A DNA stretch of 15,537 nucleotides, from positions 90,888-106,424 of the forward strand of contig DCZN01000049.1 in the NCBI GenBank assembly GCA_002331625.1, written 5' to 3'. Source of the DNA: Nitrospira sp. UBA2083 (GTDB lineage Bacteria; Nitrospirota; Nitrospiria; Nitrospirales; Nitrospiraceae). The notes beneath the pieces are model-generated. The model did not search any database. It worked only from the letters and a program-made list of their open reading frames with translations, and was not told the DNA's origin. Numbering within the stretch: position 1 is the first letter of the stretch; every line of letters begins with the position of its first letter. Below are positions 1 to 7,519 of the stretch, piece after piece. Made by a program: the position numbers and the translations under genes.

Positions 1-2
1 AC

Positions 3-641
3 ACCTTTACGAACCTTGAGGGACGTGTCCTTCGCGTTCGGCAGGGGATGGATCCACGCGGGGAGAGCTTGCCGGACTGGCACATCATGACTGCTCTTGC
101 GAACGCGATGGGATGTGGGTGGGAATACGAGTCAGCCAACGATATCCAAAGCGAGATCATGAAGCTGCTTCCCGGGTATTATAACCTTGGTCAGCCTCGC
201 AAGACCACGCTTGCTCTCGACCCATACCTGTCCAATGGGTATGTGGCTGAGGTCAAGGCTCGGTATCAATCGACCCCAGAAACCGGCGAACGCCGACGTC
301 CCTTCGCACTCTTGATGGGGCAAGTGCTGATGCATTCGGGGAAGCTCTCGACACAAGCGTCCGGACTCATCAAGATCTCTCCGAATACGGGGAAGTTGCG
401 GATGAATGTGCGGGATATGGAGCGCCTTGGACTACACGATGGCGTCAAGGTGCGCCTCACGTCAGACCGAGGGTCGCTACAAATTGCTGTGCAGTCGGAT
501 CAGTCCATTGCGCCTCATACCTGTTTTTTCCCAGAACACTTTAATGAACCTCCGGTAAAGGACTTGATGACCGTTTCGGTCGATACCACGACCGGTGTTC
601 CGTCATTCAAGCTGATTTGGGTAAGCGTTGAAGCCGTCTAA
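3..641 (+). CDS. nuoG: NADH-quinone oxidoreductase subunit G, C-terminal part (5' end outside window)
   Basis: This is the end of the large molybdopterin-oxidoreductase-fold subunit of the complex I peripheral arm, which carries Fe-S clusters in its N-terminal part (not in the window). The reading frame is open from the first bases: before the first ATG at 48 it encodes TFTNLEGRVLRVRQG, which matches the conserved NuoG segment with a TxTNxEGRVQ-type motif followed by a PDW motif, so the ATG at 48 is internal. The last ~115 residues resemble the molybdopterin-dinucleotide-binding-type beta-barrel domain (G-x-LMHSGKLS, then a GLHDGVKVRLTS segment and a closing FPEHFNEPPV segment). The gene is followed directly by nuoI; nuoH is not between them. 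The family is clear. Whether this subunit works with NuoE/NuoF or in a variant complex that uses another electron donor cannot be told from here. Confidence 0.88.
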   Translation, partial: TFTNLEGRVLRVRQGMDPRGESLPDWHIMTALANAMGCGWEYESANDIQSEIMKLLPGYYNLGQPRKTTLALDPYLSNGYVAEVKARYQSTPETGERRRPFALLMGQVLMHSGKLSTQASGLIKISPNTGKLRMNVRDMERLGLHDGVKVRLTSDRGSLQIAVQSDQSIAPHTCFFPEHFNEPPVKDLMTVSVDTTTGVPSFKLIWVSVEAV

Positions 642-645
642 AGGA

Positions 646-666
646 GAGCAGGACAGCCGCCTGCTT
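646..666 (+). other. Small stem-loop between nuoG and nuoI
   Basis: A perfect 6-bp inverted repeat, AGCAGG at 647-652 and CCTGCT at 660-665, is separated by a 7-base loop and could be extended by one G-T pair. It lies in the 42-base spacer just upstream of the nuoI ribosome binding site. No U-tract follows, so it is not a typical intrinsic terminator. It could mark mRNA processing or differential stability, or be chance. Confidence 0.3.
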
Positions 667-683
667 GTGACCAGGAGTCTGCG

Positions 684-1271
684 ATGAGTGTTACGGCCCT
701 GACCAAGAAAATTCTTCAGGCTGCCTTGTTCTATGAAATTTGGGATGCGATGAAGGTGACGTTCCGGCACATGCTTCATCGGCCAATGACGTTTCAGTAT
801 CCTCGCGAACATCGAACAATTCCGGATGCGCATCGAGGGGCGCTCGGTCTACTGCGGTACGATGACGGGCGTGAACGATGTGTCGGCTGTGATTTGTGTG
901 AAGCTGCCTGTCCGTCGCATTGCATCAAGGTACTCAGTGCCGAGGATACGACCCGGCCGCTGCAACGCTATGCCAGTGAATTCTACATCGATATCACTAA
1001 ATGCGTCTTCTGTGGATATTGTGTTGAGGCCTGTCCTGTGAATGCACTGGCGATGACCAAGATGTACGAATATTCGACCCATGATAAACGCAGTCTATTG
1101 TTCGACAAGAAGCGATTGTACGATATCGGCGAGCGCCACCTCGATGATGGTAAAAAGTATTTGTACGCGCACAATCAAGAGAAGAATATTGAGGAGACCC
1201 GCGAGTACCGGTATTACTTCCCACAATCGGTAATCAAAGCGACCCAATCTCCGCCAAAACATCTAAGCTGA
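684..1271 (+). CDS. nuoI: NADH-quinone oxidoreductase subunit I (2x[4Fe-4S] ferredoxin-like)
   Basis: NuoI passes electrons from the NuoG cluster chain through clusters N6a and N6b toward the N2 cluster in NuoB, at the junction of the peripheral and membrane arms. Two complete CxxCxxCxxxCP motifs are visible: Cys66/69/72/76 and Cys107/110/113/117 of 195 residues. An extra Cys80 follows the first motif and is probably not a ligand. The N-terminal ~35 residues form the amphipathic segment usual for membrane association. The C-terminal ~70 residues are charged (KKRLYDIGERHLDDGKK region) and extend beyond the ferredoxin core, which occurs in many bacterial NuoI. The start ATG has AGGAG at 673-677, six bases upstream. 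nuoJ begins 10 bases after the stop. Confidence 0.95.
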   Translation: MSVTALTKKILQAALFYEIWDAMKVTFRHMLHRPMTFQYPREHRTIPDAHRGALGLLRYDDGRERCVGCDLCEAACPSHCIKVLSAEDTTRPLQRYASEFYIDITKCVFCGYCVEACPVNALAMTKMYEYSTHDKRSLLFDKKRLYDIGERHLDDGKKYLYAHNQEKNIEETREYRYYFPQSVIKATQSPPKHLS

Positions 1272-1281
1272 GCTGAATCCG

Positions 1282-1809
1282 ATGGTGTTGGTCTTTTTTG
1301 CGTATTTTGCATTGGTCAGTATTGCCGCCGGCGTTCTGACGGTGACCCTGCGCCACCCCGTTCACTGCGCACTCTCACTGCTTGCATTGCTCACGCATGT
1401 CTCTGGGTTGTTCATCTTGTTAAATGCTGAGTTCTTGTGGGCGGTCCAGGTCATCGTTTATGTCGGGGCTATTTTGGTACTGTACCTCTTTGTGTTGATG
1501 CTGATGAATCTCAAAACGGATGAGCGGTATTTTCATCCATCTGCCCCGTATTTTGCTGGGCCGGCGATCCTGGGTGCCCTCTATGTCCTTGTTCTTCTCC
1601 TGCGGTCTCCGTTCGAAGGGATGAAAGGGACCGTTCCAGCCGCTGCCGTGCTGCAACATGGCGATACATACGCCGTCGGTATTACAATGTTCAGTGACCA
1701 CATTTTGCAGTTTGAGATCGTTGGAATATTTCTCCTCGGAGCGATCATCGGTGCCATTGTTTTGGCGAAGGCCCCGAAGGCGATTGAGGCGGAGAAACAC
1801 AATTTATGA
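1282..1809 (+). CDS. nuoJ: NADH-quinone oxidoreductase subunit J
   Basis: NuoJ is a small membrane subunit of complex I that contributes to the proton path near the quinone-site end of the membrane arm. The 175-residue protein is mostly hydrophobic, with about five predicted helices. The family hallmark is the third-helix segment around residues 55-72 (QVIVYVGAILVLYLFVLML), with the conserved Tyr60 at the site of the pi-bulge seen in complex I structures. The last helix (about 143-163, FEIVGIFLLGAIIGAIVLA) matches the usual NuoJ C-terminus. Its TGA stop overlaps the nuoK ATG (ATGA at 1806-1809), so translation of the two is probably coupled. Confidence 0.93.
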   Translation: MVLVFFAYFALVSIAAGVLTVTLRHPVHCALSLLALLTHVSGLFILLNAEFLWAVQVIVYVGAILVLYLFVLMLMNLKTDERYFHPSAPYFAGPAILGALYVLVLLLRSPFEGMKGTVPAAAVLQHGDTYAVGITMFSDHILQFEIVGIFLLGAIIGAIVLAKAPKAIEAEKHNL

Positions 1810-2108
1810 TCCCACTATCCGCTTTTGTCGCTGTCAGTGCCGTCCTGTTCATGACGGGCCTGGTAGGTGTGCTCGTCCGGCGGAACTTCATCATTGTGCT
1901 CATGTCGGTGGAAATCATGTTGAATGCTGCCAATATCAATCTGGTCGCATTCTCACACTATCTGGAATCCATGGCTGGGCAGCTTGTCGCTCTGTTCATC
2001 ATCGCAATCGCTGCAGGAGAAGCCGCGATCGGCCTAGCGATTATCATTGTGGTCTTTCGAGGGAAGATTTCCACGAATGTGGACGAAATGAACCTTTTAA
2101 AGTGGTAA
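1806..2108 (+). CDS. nuoK: NADH-quinone oxidoreductase subunit K
   Basis: NuoK is a three-helix membrane subunit related to MrpC and lies between NuoJ and NuoN in complex I. The protein is 100 residues, the normal family length. Both conserved membrane glutamates needed for the proton path are present: Glu36 in MSVEIMLNAANINLVAFS and Glu72 in AAGEAAIGLAIIIVVFR. The start overlaps the nuoJ stop. After the nuoK stop, an unusually long 134-base spacer precedes nuoL, which breaks the otherwise close packing of the operon. Confidence 0.95.
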   Translation: MIPLSAFVAVSAVLFMTGLVGVLVRRNFIIVLMSVEIMLNAANINLVAFSHYLESMAGQLVALFIIAIAAGEAAIGLAIIIVVFRGKISTNVDEMNLLKW

Positions 2109-2242
2109 CAGGATACTGAATTGGGCATCGCGCAATTTCTCCGATGCCTCTACCCGCACGAACCCCTCAGGGCATGCTGCAGGACTCAGTTCCCTACAGC
2201 CTCGTTGCGTAGCTCCGTATCCTGAGAAGATCGTAGGACCTT
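2109..2242 (+). other. Unusual nuoK-nuoL spacer with inverted repeat
   Basis: This 134-base non-coding gap sits inside the operon, where other junctions are 42 bases or less. It contains a perfect 7-bp inverted repeat, GGCATCG at 2124-2130 and CGATGCC at 2142-2148, extendable by one G-T pair, with an 11-base loop. No run of T follows, so it does not look like a terminator. I see no convincing promoter and no open frame with family resemblance. AGGA at 2235-2238 is the only plausible, closely spaced ribosome binding site for the GTG start of nuoL. The region may tune expression of the distal membrane subunits; this is inference. Confidence 0.45.
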
Positions 2243-4219
2243 GTGTCTGATTTAACCGACCTGTTCATTAAACTGATCCCGCTGTTTCCGCTTTTGGCCG
2301 TTGTCTCGAACGGGGTCTTCGGACACCGCTACTCCCAGGACATGGCGCATCGACTGGCCTGGGGCTCCGTCGGGCTCTCCTTTTTGTGTACGGTGTGGGT
2401 CTTTGCGGAGATTGTGCGGACGGGCACGCCGCATGAAGTCATCGCCTATCAATGGATTTTTGGCGGGGATTTGACCGTCAATCTTGCGTATTTGGTGGAT
2501 TCACTGACCTGTGCCTGGTTGCTCGTCGTGACAGGTGTTGGGTTTCTGATTCACGTCTATTCTGTCGGATACATGCATGGTGAATCAGGGTTCACACGCT
2601 TCTTCACCTACATGAATCTGTTCATGGTCTCCATGCTGCTTCTGGTCATGGGGAACAATTATCTCGTGCTGTTTATCGGTTGGGAAGGTGTGGGGCTCTG
2701 TTCCTACCTTTTGATCGGCTACTACTATGACAAGGTTTCTGCCGCTCAAGCCGCGTCGAAGGCCTTTGTCATGAATCGGATCGGTGACGCGGGCTTCCTG
2801 GTTGCCATATTCCTTGTCTTCGTGAACTTCAAGACGCTGGATTATACGAAGGTGTTTGCCAACGTCGGACAGCTATCTCCCGACATGGCCACGGCTATTG
2901 CGTTGTGCCTGCTCGTCGGTGCGGTGGGGAAATCAGCCCAGTTGCCTCTCTATACGTGGCTGCCGGACGCCATGGAAGGACCAACACCAGTGAGCGCGCT
3001 GATCCACGCCGCGACGATGGTCACGGCCGGTGTCTATATGATCGTACGCAATCACGCCATCTTCGATCTTTCGCCGTTCGCCATGTCAGTCGTCGCATTC
3101 GTCGGGGGAGGGACTGCCTTGTTCGCAGCCACGATCGGACTCGTACAGACCGACATCAAACGCGTCCTGGCCTATTCTACGGTGAGCCAACTTGGATACA
3201 TGTTTCTGGGTTGCGGGATCGGAGCGTACACGGCATCCGTGTTCCATGTGATGACGCATGCGTTCTTTAAGGCGCTGTTGTTCCTGTCAGCCGGGTCGGT
3301 CATCCATGCGCTGGATGGGGAGCAGGATATTCGAAAGATGGGCGGGTTGAGCAAACGCATACCTTGGACCCATCGTCTCTTTCTGATCGGGACCATTGCC
3401 ATTGCCGGACTGCCTCCTCTTGCAGGATTCTGGAGCAAAGACGAGATTATGGCCCATGCGTTCACCAATCAGCACTATCTGCTCTATTGCTTGGCAGCGG
3501 CTGGCGCGCTCATGACGTCGTTTTATATGTTTCGTCTCACCTACCTGACGTTCTATGGCTCTTCCAGAATGGATCATCATACCGAGGAACATGTGCACGA
3601 GTCTCCAACGGTGATGATCGCCCCTTTGATCATACTTGCGTTTCTTTCGGGAGTGGGGGGATTGGTGTTGGGGTTTCCGCCCGAACACGGGTGGCTCCAT
3701 GGGTTTTTGGCCCCGGTCGTTGGGGCCGCGGTCGAGCATGAGGGCAGTGCGGGAATGCTGTTTCTGTTAATGGGAGTGGCGATTGCTCTCGCCTTGACGG
3801 GATGGGGGCTTGCACACTTCCTGTATGCCGTGAGCCCTGTTACGGCGGATGGGTGGGCCGAGAAATTCTCCAGCATGTATCGAGTGCTTCTCAATAAATA
3901 CTATGTCGACGAATTGTATGATCTGCTGTTCGTCGAACCTTGCAAACGTCTCGGAGCACTGCTGGATTGGTTCGATCGTACGGTCATCGACGGTCTTGTG
4001 CGGGGCGTCGGACATCTCGCCGATTGGAGCGCATCTGGGTCAACCTGGGTCGAGAAGTACATCGTCTACGCCGGATTGAATATCATTGGGTACGGGAACC
4101 ATCTTGCTGCGAGAAAAGGGCGAAAGATGCAGAGCGGTATGGTGCATCACTATGCCGCTATTATCGTGGCAGGCCTGTTTCTCCTCGCCCTGGTCGTTCA
4201 GCTTGTGGTTCAGATGTAG
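2243..4219 (+). CDS. nuoL: NADH-quinone oxidoreductase subunit L with extended lateral helix
   Basis: NuoL is the distal antiporter-like proton-translocating subunit of complex I. The 658-residue protein has the expected key residues: Glu148 (GWEGVGLCSYLLIG), Asp182 (NRIGDAGF), Lys230 (GKSAQLPLYTWLPDA), His255, His335 and His339, Lys343 (HAFFKALLFLSAG), and Lys399-Asp400 (GFWSKDE). These sit within a few positions of their E. coli counterparts. After TM15 (about 504-530) comes the NKYYVDELYD motif and then the lateral amphipathic helix. The stretch from VIDGLV to HHYA is about 25 residues longer than I recall for canonical NuoL, with extra sequence around residues 594-621. The final helix is about 638-656. 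The start is GTG with AGGA four bases upstream. The extra helix length fits a membrane arm with one additional antiporter-like subunit. Confidence 0.95.
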   Translation: MSDLTDLFIKLIPLFPLLAVVSNGVFGHRYSQDMAHRLAWGSVGLSFLCTVWVFAEIVRTGTPHEVIAYQWIFGGDLTVNLAYLVDSLTCAWLLVVTGVGFLIHVYSVGYMHGESGFTRFFTYMNLFMVSMLLLVMGNNYLVLFIGWEGVGLCSYLLIGYYYDKVSAAQAASKAFVMNRIGDAGFLVAIFLVFVNFKTLDYTKVFANVGQLSPDMATAIALCLLVGAVGKSAQLPLYTWLPDAMEGPTPVSALIHAATMVTAGVYMIVRNHAIFDLSPFAMSVVAFVGGGTALFAATIGLVQTDIKRVLAYSTVSQLGYMFLGCGIGAYTASVFHVMTHAFFKALLFLSAGSVIHALDGEQDIRKMGGLSKRIPWTHRLFLIGTIAIAGLPPLAGFWSKDEIMAHAFTNQHYLLYCLAAAGALMTSFYMFRLTYLTFYGSSRMDHHTEEHVHESPTVMIAPLIILAFLSGVGGLVLGFPPEHGWLHGFLAPVVGAAVEHEGSAGMLFLLMGVAIALALTGWGLAHFLYAVSPVTADGWAEKFSSMYRVLLNKYYVDELYDLLFVEPCKRLGALLDWFDRTVIDGLVRGVGHLADWSASGSTWVEKYIVYAGLNIIGYGNHLAARKGRKMQSGMVHHYAAIIVAGLFLLALVVQLVVQM

Positions 4220-4244
4220 GTCGTAACGCGCACGGACGGCTATT

Positions 4245-5804
4245 ATGCTCGAAGAACTCACCGCGGTCTTTCCCATTCTGTCTTGTATCCTCTTCCTGCC
4301 CGTTGTCGGTGCGCTCGTCCTTTGGTTAGTCGACGATGAGGATATGGTTCGAAGTTCGGCCCTCACCATTACGCTGGTGGAGCTGGCCCTCTCTATATTT
4401 GTCTTGCTGCGGTTTGTGCCAGAGTCGGCTGCTATGCAGTTCACGGAGCGTGTGCGATGGATTCCCGCACTTGGTATCAGTTATCACCTGGCTGTCGACG
4501 GAATTAGCGTGTTATTCGTCGGGCTGACGGCGTTTCTGACCGTCTTGGTGGTGGTCTACTCATGGGATACGATCCGTCATCAAGTCAAACCGTACATGAT
4601 GTGCGTACTCGCGCTTGAAACAACGACCATGGGTGTTTTCTTGTCGTTGGACCTGATCTTGTTCTTCGTGTTCTGGGAGCTGATGCTGATTCCCAGCTAT
4701 TTCCTGATCAAGCTGTGGGGTGGGGGAGCCGAACGTCATTATGCCGCGCTGAAGTTTGTGATTTATACGCTCTTAGGCAGTGTGTTTATGCTGGTTGGGA
4801 TCGCCCTGTTGAACATCAATTATCATCATTGGGCGTCGCTGCATCACAGCGATCAGGCCTATTCCTTCGATTTTCTTGATCTGCTGACAGTACCGATTCC
4901 CATCAATCAGCAACTCCTTATATTTTGGCTGATGTTCATGGGGTTTGCCTTCAAGGCCCCGGTGTTTCCGTTTCATACCTGGTTGCCGGATGCCCTGTTG
5001 GAGGGTCCCATTGGGATGGCTGTGGTCTTGGCCGGTCTTAAGCTTGGTACCTTTGGTTTCATACGCTTCAGTATTCCTCTGTTGCCGGATGCCTCGAAGA
5101 GTGAAACTGTCGTCGCGATTGTCATGGGTCTTGGACTGTGTGCGATTCTCTACGGGGCGTGGATGGCGTTGGTTCAAGCCGATTTCAGACGCCTACTCGC
5201 CTACAGTAGCGTCAGCCATTTAGGGTTTGTCGTTGTCGGGTTGTTTGCCTTGAATTATCAAGGTTTGCAAGGCAGCCTCCTGACGATGATCAATCTGGGA
5301 TTCAGCACGGCGGGGCTCTTTTTTATCGCGGGCTTTCTGTACTCCCGGCAGCAGACCACACAGCTGTCGGCGTTCGGAGGGATGGCCAAGCAAGTGCCGC
5401 TCCTTGCGACGTTCTTTCTCCTTATTGGACTGGCCTCGATCGGACTTCCCGGTACAAATGGATTTGTCGGCGAGTTTCTTATTTTATTGGGAGCGTTTGA
5501 GGCTAAATGGTTGTTTGGGTCGATCGCGGTGCTTGGTGTGATTTTTGGGGCAGCGTATTTTCTGTGGTACTACGAACGCTCTATGCTGGGCCCCCTTGGC
5601 AAGGCGGTGAAGAGCACGATGAGCGATCTGCAACTTCGTGAAATGGTGATTGCCGTATCCCTGTCGATCATGATTCTGTGGATCGGACTCTACCCATCAC
5701 CGTTCTTGCGGATGATGAACGGATCTGTTCAGGCGCTCGTTGATCGACTGCATCACGAGAAGACCGCGGCTCTGGACAGCGATCGTACGGGAAAAGGGTA
5801 TTAG
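4245..5804 (+). CDS. nuoM: NADH-quinone oxidoreductase subunit M, first copy
   Basis: This is an antiporter-like proton-translocating membrane subunit of complex I (519 residues, normal for NuoM). The catalytic set looks complete: Glu145 in TM5 (FWELMLIPSYFLI), Lys237 in TM7 (GFAFKAPVFPFHTWLPDA), Lys266 in TM8 and Glu410 in TM12 (LPGTNGFVGEF). The conserved Asp and Glu of the WLPDALLEGP segment are kept. One oddity is that the usual AGVLLKxG around the TM8 lysine reads AGLKLG, two residues shorter, which may shift the lysine on its helix. It starts 25 bases after nuoL and is followed after 8 bases by a second, divergent nuoM. The two copies differ too much to be a recent duplication. Confidence 0.95.
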   Translation: MLEELTAVFPILSCILFLPVVGALVLWLVDDEDMVRSSALTITLVELALSIFVLLRFVPESAAMQFTERVRWIPALGISYHLAVDGISVLFVGLTAFLTVLVVVYSWDTIRHQVKPYMMCVLALETTTMGVFLSLDLILFFVFWELMLIPSYFLIKLWGGGAERHYAALKFVIYTLLGSVFMLVGIALLNINYHHWASLHHSDQAYSFDFLDLLTVPIPINQQLLIFWLMFMGFAFKAPVFPFHTWLPDALLEGPIGMAVVLAGLKLGTFGFIRFSIPLLPDASKSETVVAIVMGLGLCAILYGAWMALVQADFRRLLAYSSVSHLGFVVVGLFALNYQGLQGSLLTMINLGFSTAGLFFIAGFLYSRQQTTQLSAFGGMAKQVPLLATFFLLIGLASIGLPGTNGFVGEFLILLGAFEAKWLFGSIAVLGVIFGAAYFLWYYERSMLGPLGKAVKSTMSDLQLREMVIAVSLSIMILWIGLYPSPFLRMMNGSVQALVDRLHHEKTAALDSDRTGKGY

Positions 5805-5812
5805 GTCTCGCA

Positions 5813-7519
5813 ATGGGAGAGTACGCACTACTGTATATCCTCTTTGCCCCATTTGTTGGGGCGCTGGCATTGATTTTTGTGTCGAATAGGCAGCCCTTGT
5901 TGGTGCGGAGCATCGCGGCGAGTGCAGCCTTTGTATCCCTGATCGCATCGCTCTACATCTTTTATGGCTATGATCCAGGGCAGGGCGGATTTCAATTTGT
6001 GCAGAAGTATGAGTGGTCCAGGCAGTTGGGCATCGCGTTATATCTCGGGGTTGATGGCATTGCTACCCCGCTCGTACTGGCCTCGTCGATTCTGCTGTTT
6101 GCGGGAATATTCGTCTCATGGCATATCAAGGATCGAGCGAAGGAGTTTTATATCTGGCTGCTGATCTTGGCGGCCGCCACGATCGGTGTCTTCATGTCTC
6201 TGGATCTGTTTTTCCTCTACTTTTTCTATGAAATGTCCGTCATCCCAATGTACCTGCTGTTAGGGATGTGGGGCAGTCATACCAAAAAGTACCTGGAGAT
6301 GACCGACCCTGAAGGACTCAAACAACGAGACTCCGTGGGCTTTATCTTTAATTTTGCGTCGAACAGCAAAGAGTACGCCGCCATGAAGCTGGTCCTTTTC
6401 TTGTCGGCCTTTGCTGTCGTTGCGCTCATGGGCATCTTGTTAATTTATAAATTTTCAGGGCTGAACACCTTTGATATTTTGGTTCTTCGAGAGCAAGCCA
6501 AGCTGATGAATATTCCGGTGCTTGGGACGACTCTGGACAAGATTATCTGGGTGTTGGTGTTCTTTGGGTTTGCATCGATCGCTCCGCTGTGGCCGTTGCA
6601 TTCGTGGTCTCCCGTCGGCCATGCGGCAGCACCTGCGGCGACGAGTATGCTTCATGCCGGTGTGCTTATGAAGCTCGGGCATTTCTCCATTATCCGGGTG
6701 GCGTTTGAAATCCTGCCTGAGACCACACGGGAACTGATGCCGATCGCCGCTGTTCTGTGCATGTTCAGTATCATCTACGGCGGATTCGTCGCATTTTATG
6801 CGAAGGACACCAAGTACGTCATCGGGTATTCCAGCTCCAGTCACATGGGGTATGTGTTTCTCGGGATGGCCGCGTTGAATTACATCAGTTTGAGCGGGGC
6901 CGTCATCTATATGTTCGCTCACGCGATGGCAACTGGAATGCTGTTCGCCATGGCGGGATGGGTCTATGACCAGACGCATTCACGCGATATCCCATCGCTG
7001 GGTGGGCTGTCGAACAAAATGCCCTTTGTTTCTGCCTGTTTTATCGTGGCTTGTATGGCGTCAATCGGAATGCCCGGCACCGTGAATTTTATCGCGGAAA
7101 TCATGATTATTGTTGGAAGTTGGAACAAGTACCCGATTCAAGTCATTGTCGCCATGTTGGGCATCGTGCTGACCTTGGCGTACCTGTTCAAAATGATGCG
7201 GGGCCTGTTTTATGGACCGATGAACCAAAAATACAGCCATGCCCATGATGCGGTTTCCACAGTCGATCGTTTGCCGCTCTTGATGATGATTATCATCAGT
7301 ATTGGGTTCGGCATTTTCCCCATGCACCTGTACGACGTTGTACGGTCAGGAGTGGATCCCCTGGTGGCGAGGATTACGCAAGTGGTCCCTGTTGCTAGAA
7401 CCGGTGAAGGGTTCGGGGTGAAGGGTGAGGCGGCGGTGACGGAACAGCCGTCTATCCCAATGGTTGCAAACAAGCCCATCCCCAGACTGTCTGAAATCTC
7501 TCGAGGAGGACGAGAATGA
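5813..7519 (+). CDS. nuoM: NADH-quinone oxidoreductase subunit M, second divergent copy (fourth antiporter-like subunit)
   Basis: This second NuoM-family subunit has 568 residues. Conserved NuoM features are Glu140 (FYEMSVIPMYLLLGMWG), Lys287 (HAGVLMKLG) and Glu429 (PGTVNFIAEI). Departures are marked. The TM7 lysine of the GFAFKAP motif is replaced (GFASIAP, Ile256), and the following WLPDAHxEAP motif reads WSPVGHAAAP, so the conserved Asp and Glu become Val268 and Ala272. His281 (SMLHAG) recalls the NuoL SALIHA position. The loop after TM5 holds about 27 extra residues (around 157-185), and the last ~45 residues form a polar, Pro-rich tail. ATG at 5813 lies 8 bases after copy 1 and the stop overlaps nuoN by ATGA. 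Presence in the operon and intact coding argue that it is a working subunit; its pumping role is uncertain. Confidence 0.93.
   Translation: MGEYALLYILFAPFVGALALIFVSNRQPLLVRSIAASAAFVSLIASLYIFYGYDPGQGGFQFVQKYEWSRQLGIALYLGVDGIATPLVLASSILLFAGIFVSWHIKDRAKEFYIWLLILAAATIGVFMSLDLFFLYFFYEMSVIPMYLLLGMWGSHTKKYLEMTDPEGLKQRDSVGFIFNFASNSKEYAAMKLVLFLSAFAVVALMGILLIYKFSGLNTFDILVLREQAKLMNIPVLGTTLDKIIWVLVFFGFASIAPLWPLHSWSPVGHAAAPAATSMLHAGVLMKLGHFSIIRVAFEILPETTRELMPIAAVLCMFSIIYGGFVAFYAKDTKYVIGYSSSSHMGYVFLGMAALNYISLSGAVIYMFAHAMATGMLFAMAGWVYDQTHSRDIPSLGGLSNKMPFVSACFIVACMASIGMPGTVNFIAEIMIIVGSWNKYPIQVIVAMLGIVLTLAYLFKMMRGLFYGPMNQKYSHAHDAVSTVDRLPLLMMIIISIGFGIFPMHLYDVVRSGVDPLVARITQVVPVARTGEGFGVKGEAAVTEQPSIPMVANKPIPRLSEISRGGRE
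7504..7510 (+). promoter_or_regulatory. Strong ribosome binding site of nuoN
   Basis: AGGAGGA lies five bases before the nuoN ATG, inside the last codons of the second nuoM. With the ATGA overlap at 7516-7519 it fixes the nuoN start and suggests both reinitiation and independent ribosome loading. Confidence 0.7.

Noticed and set aside
48..641. nuoG-like gene starting at the ATG at 48
   Set aside because: The frame is open to the window edge and the upstream residues match NuoG, so this ATG is internal to a longer gene.
3287..3739. Long antisense open frame inside nuoL
   Set aside because: It lies wholly opposite conserved NuoL sequence and has the composition of a shadow frame.
4245..7519. 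Recent tandem duplication of nuoM
   Set aside because: The two proteins differ in length, loops, tail and even key residues, and no long near-identical DNA stretch is shared, so any duplication is ancient or the copies have separate origins.
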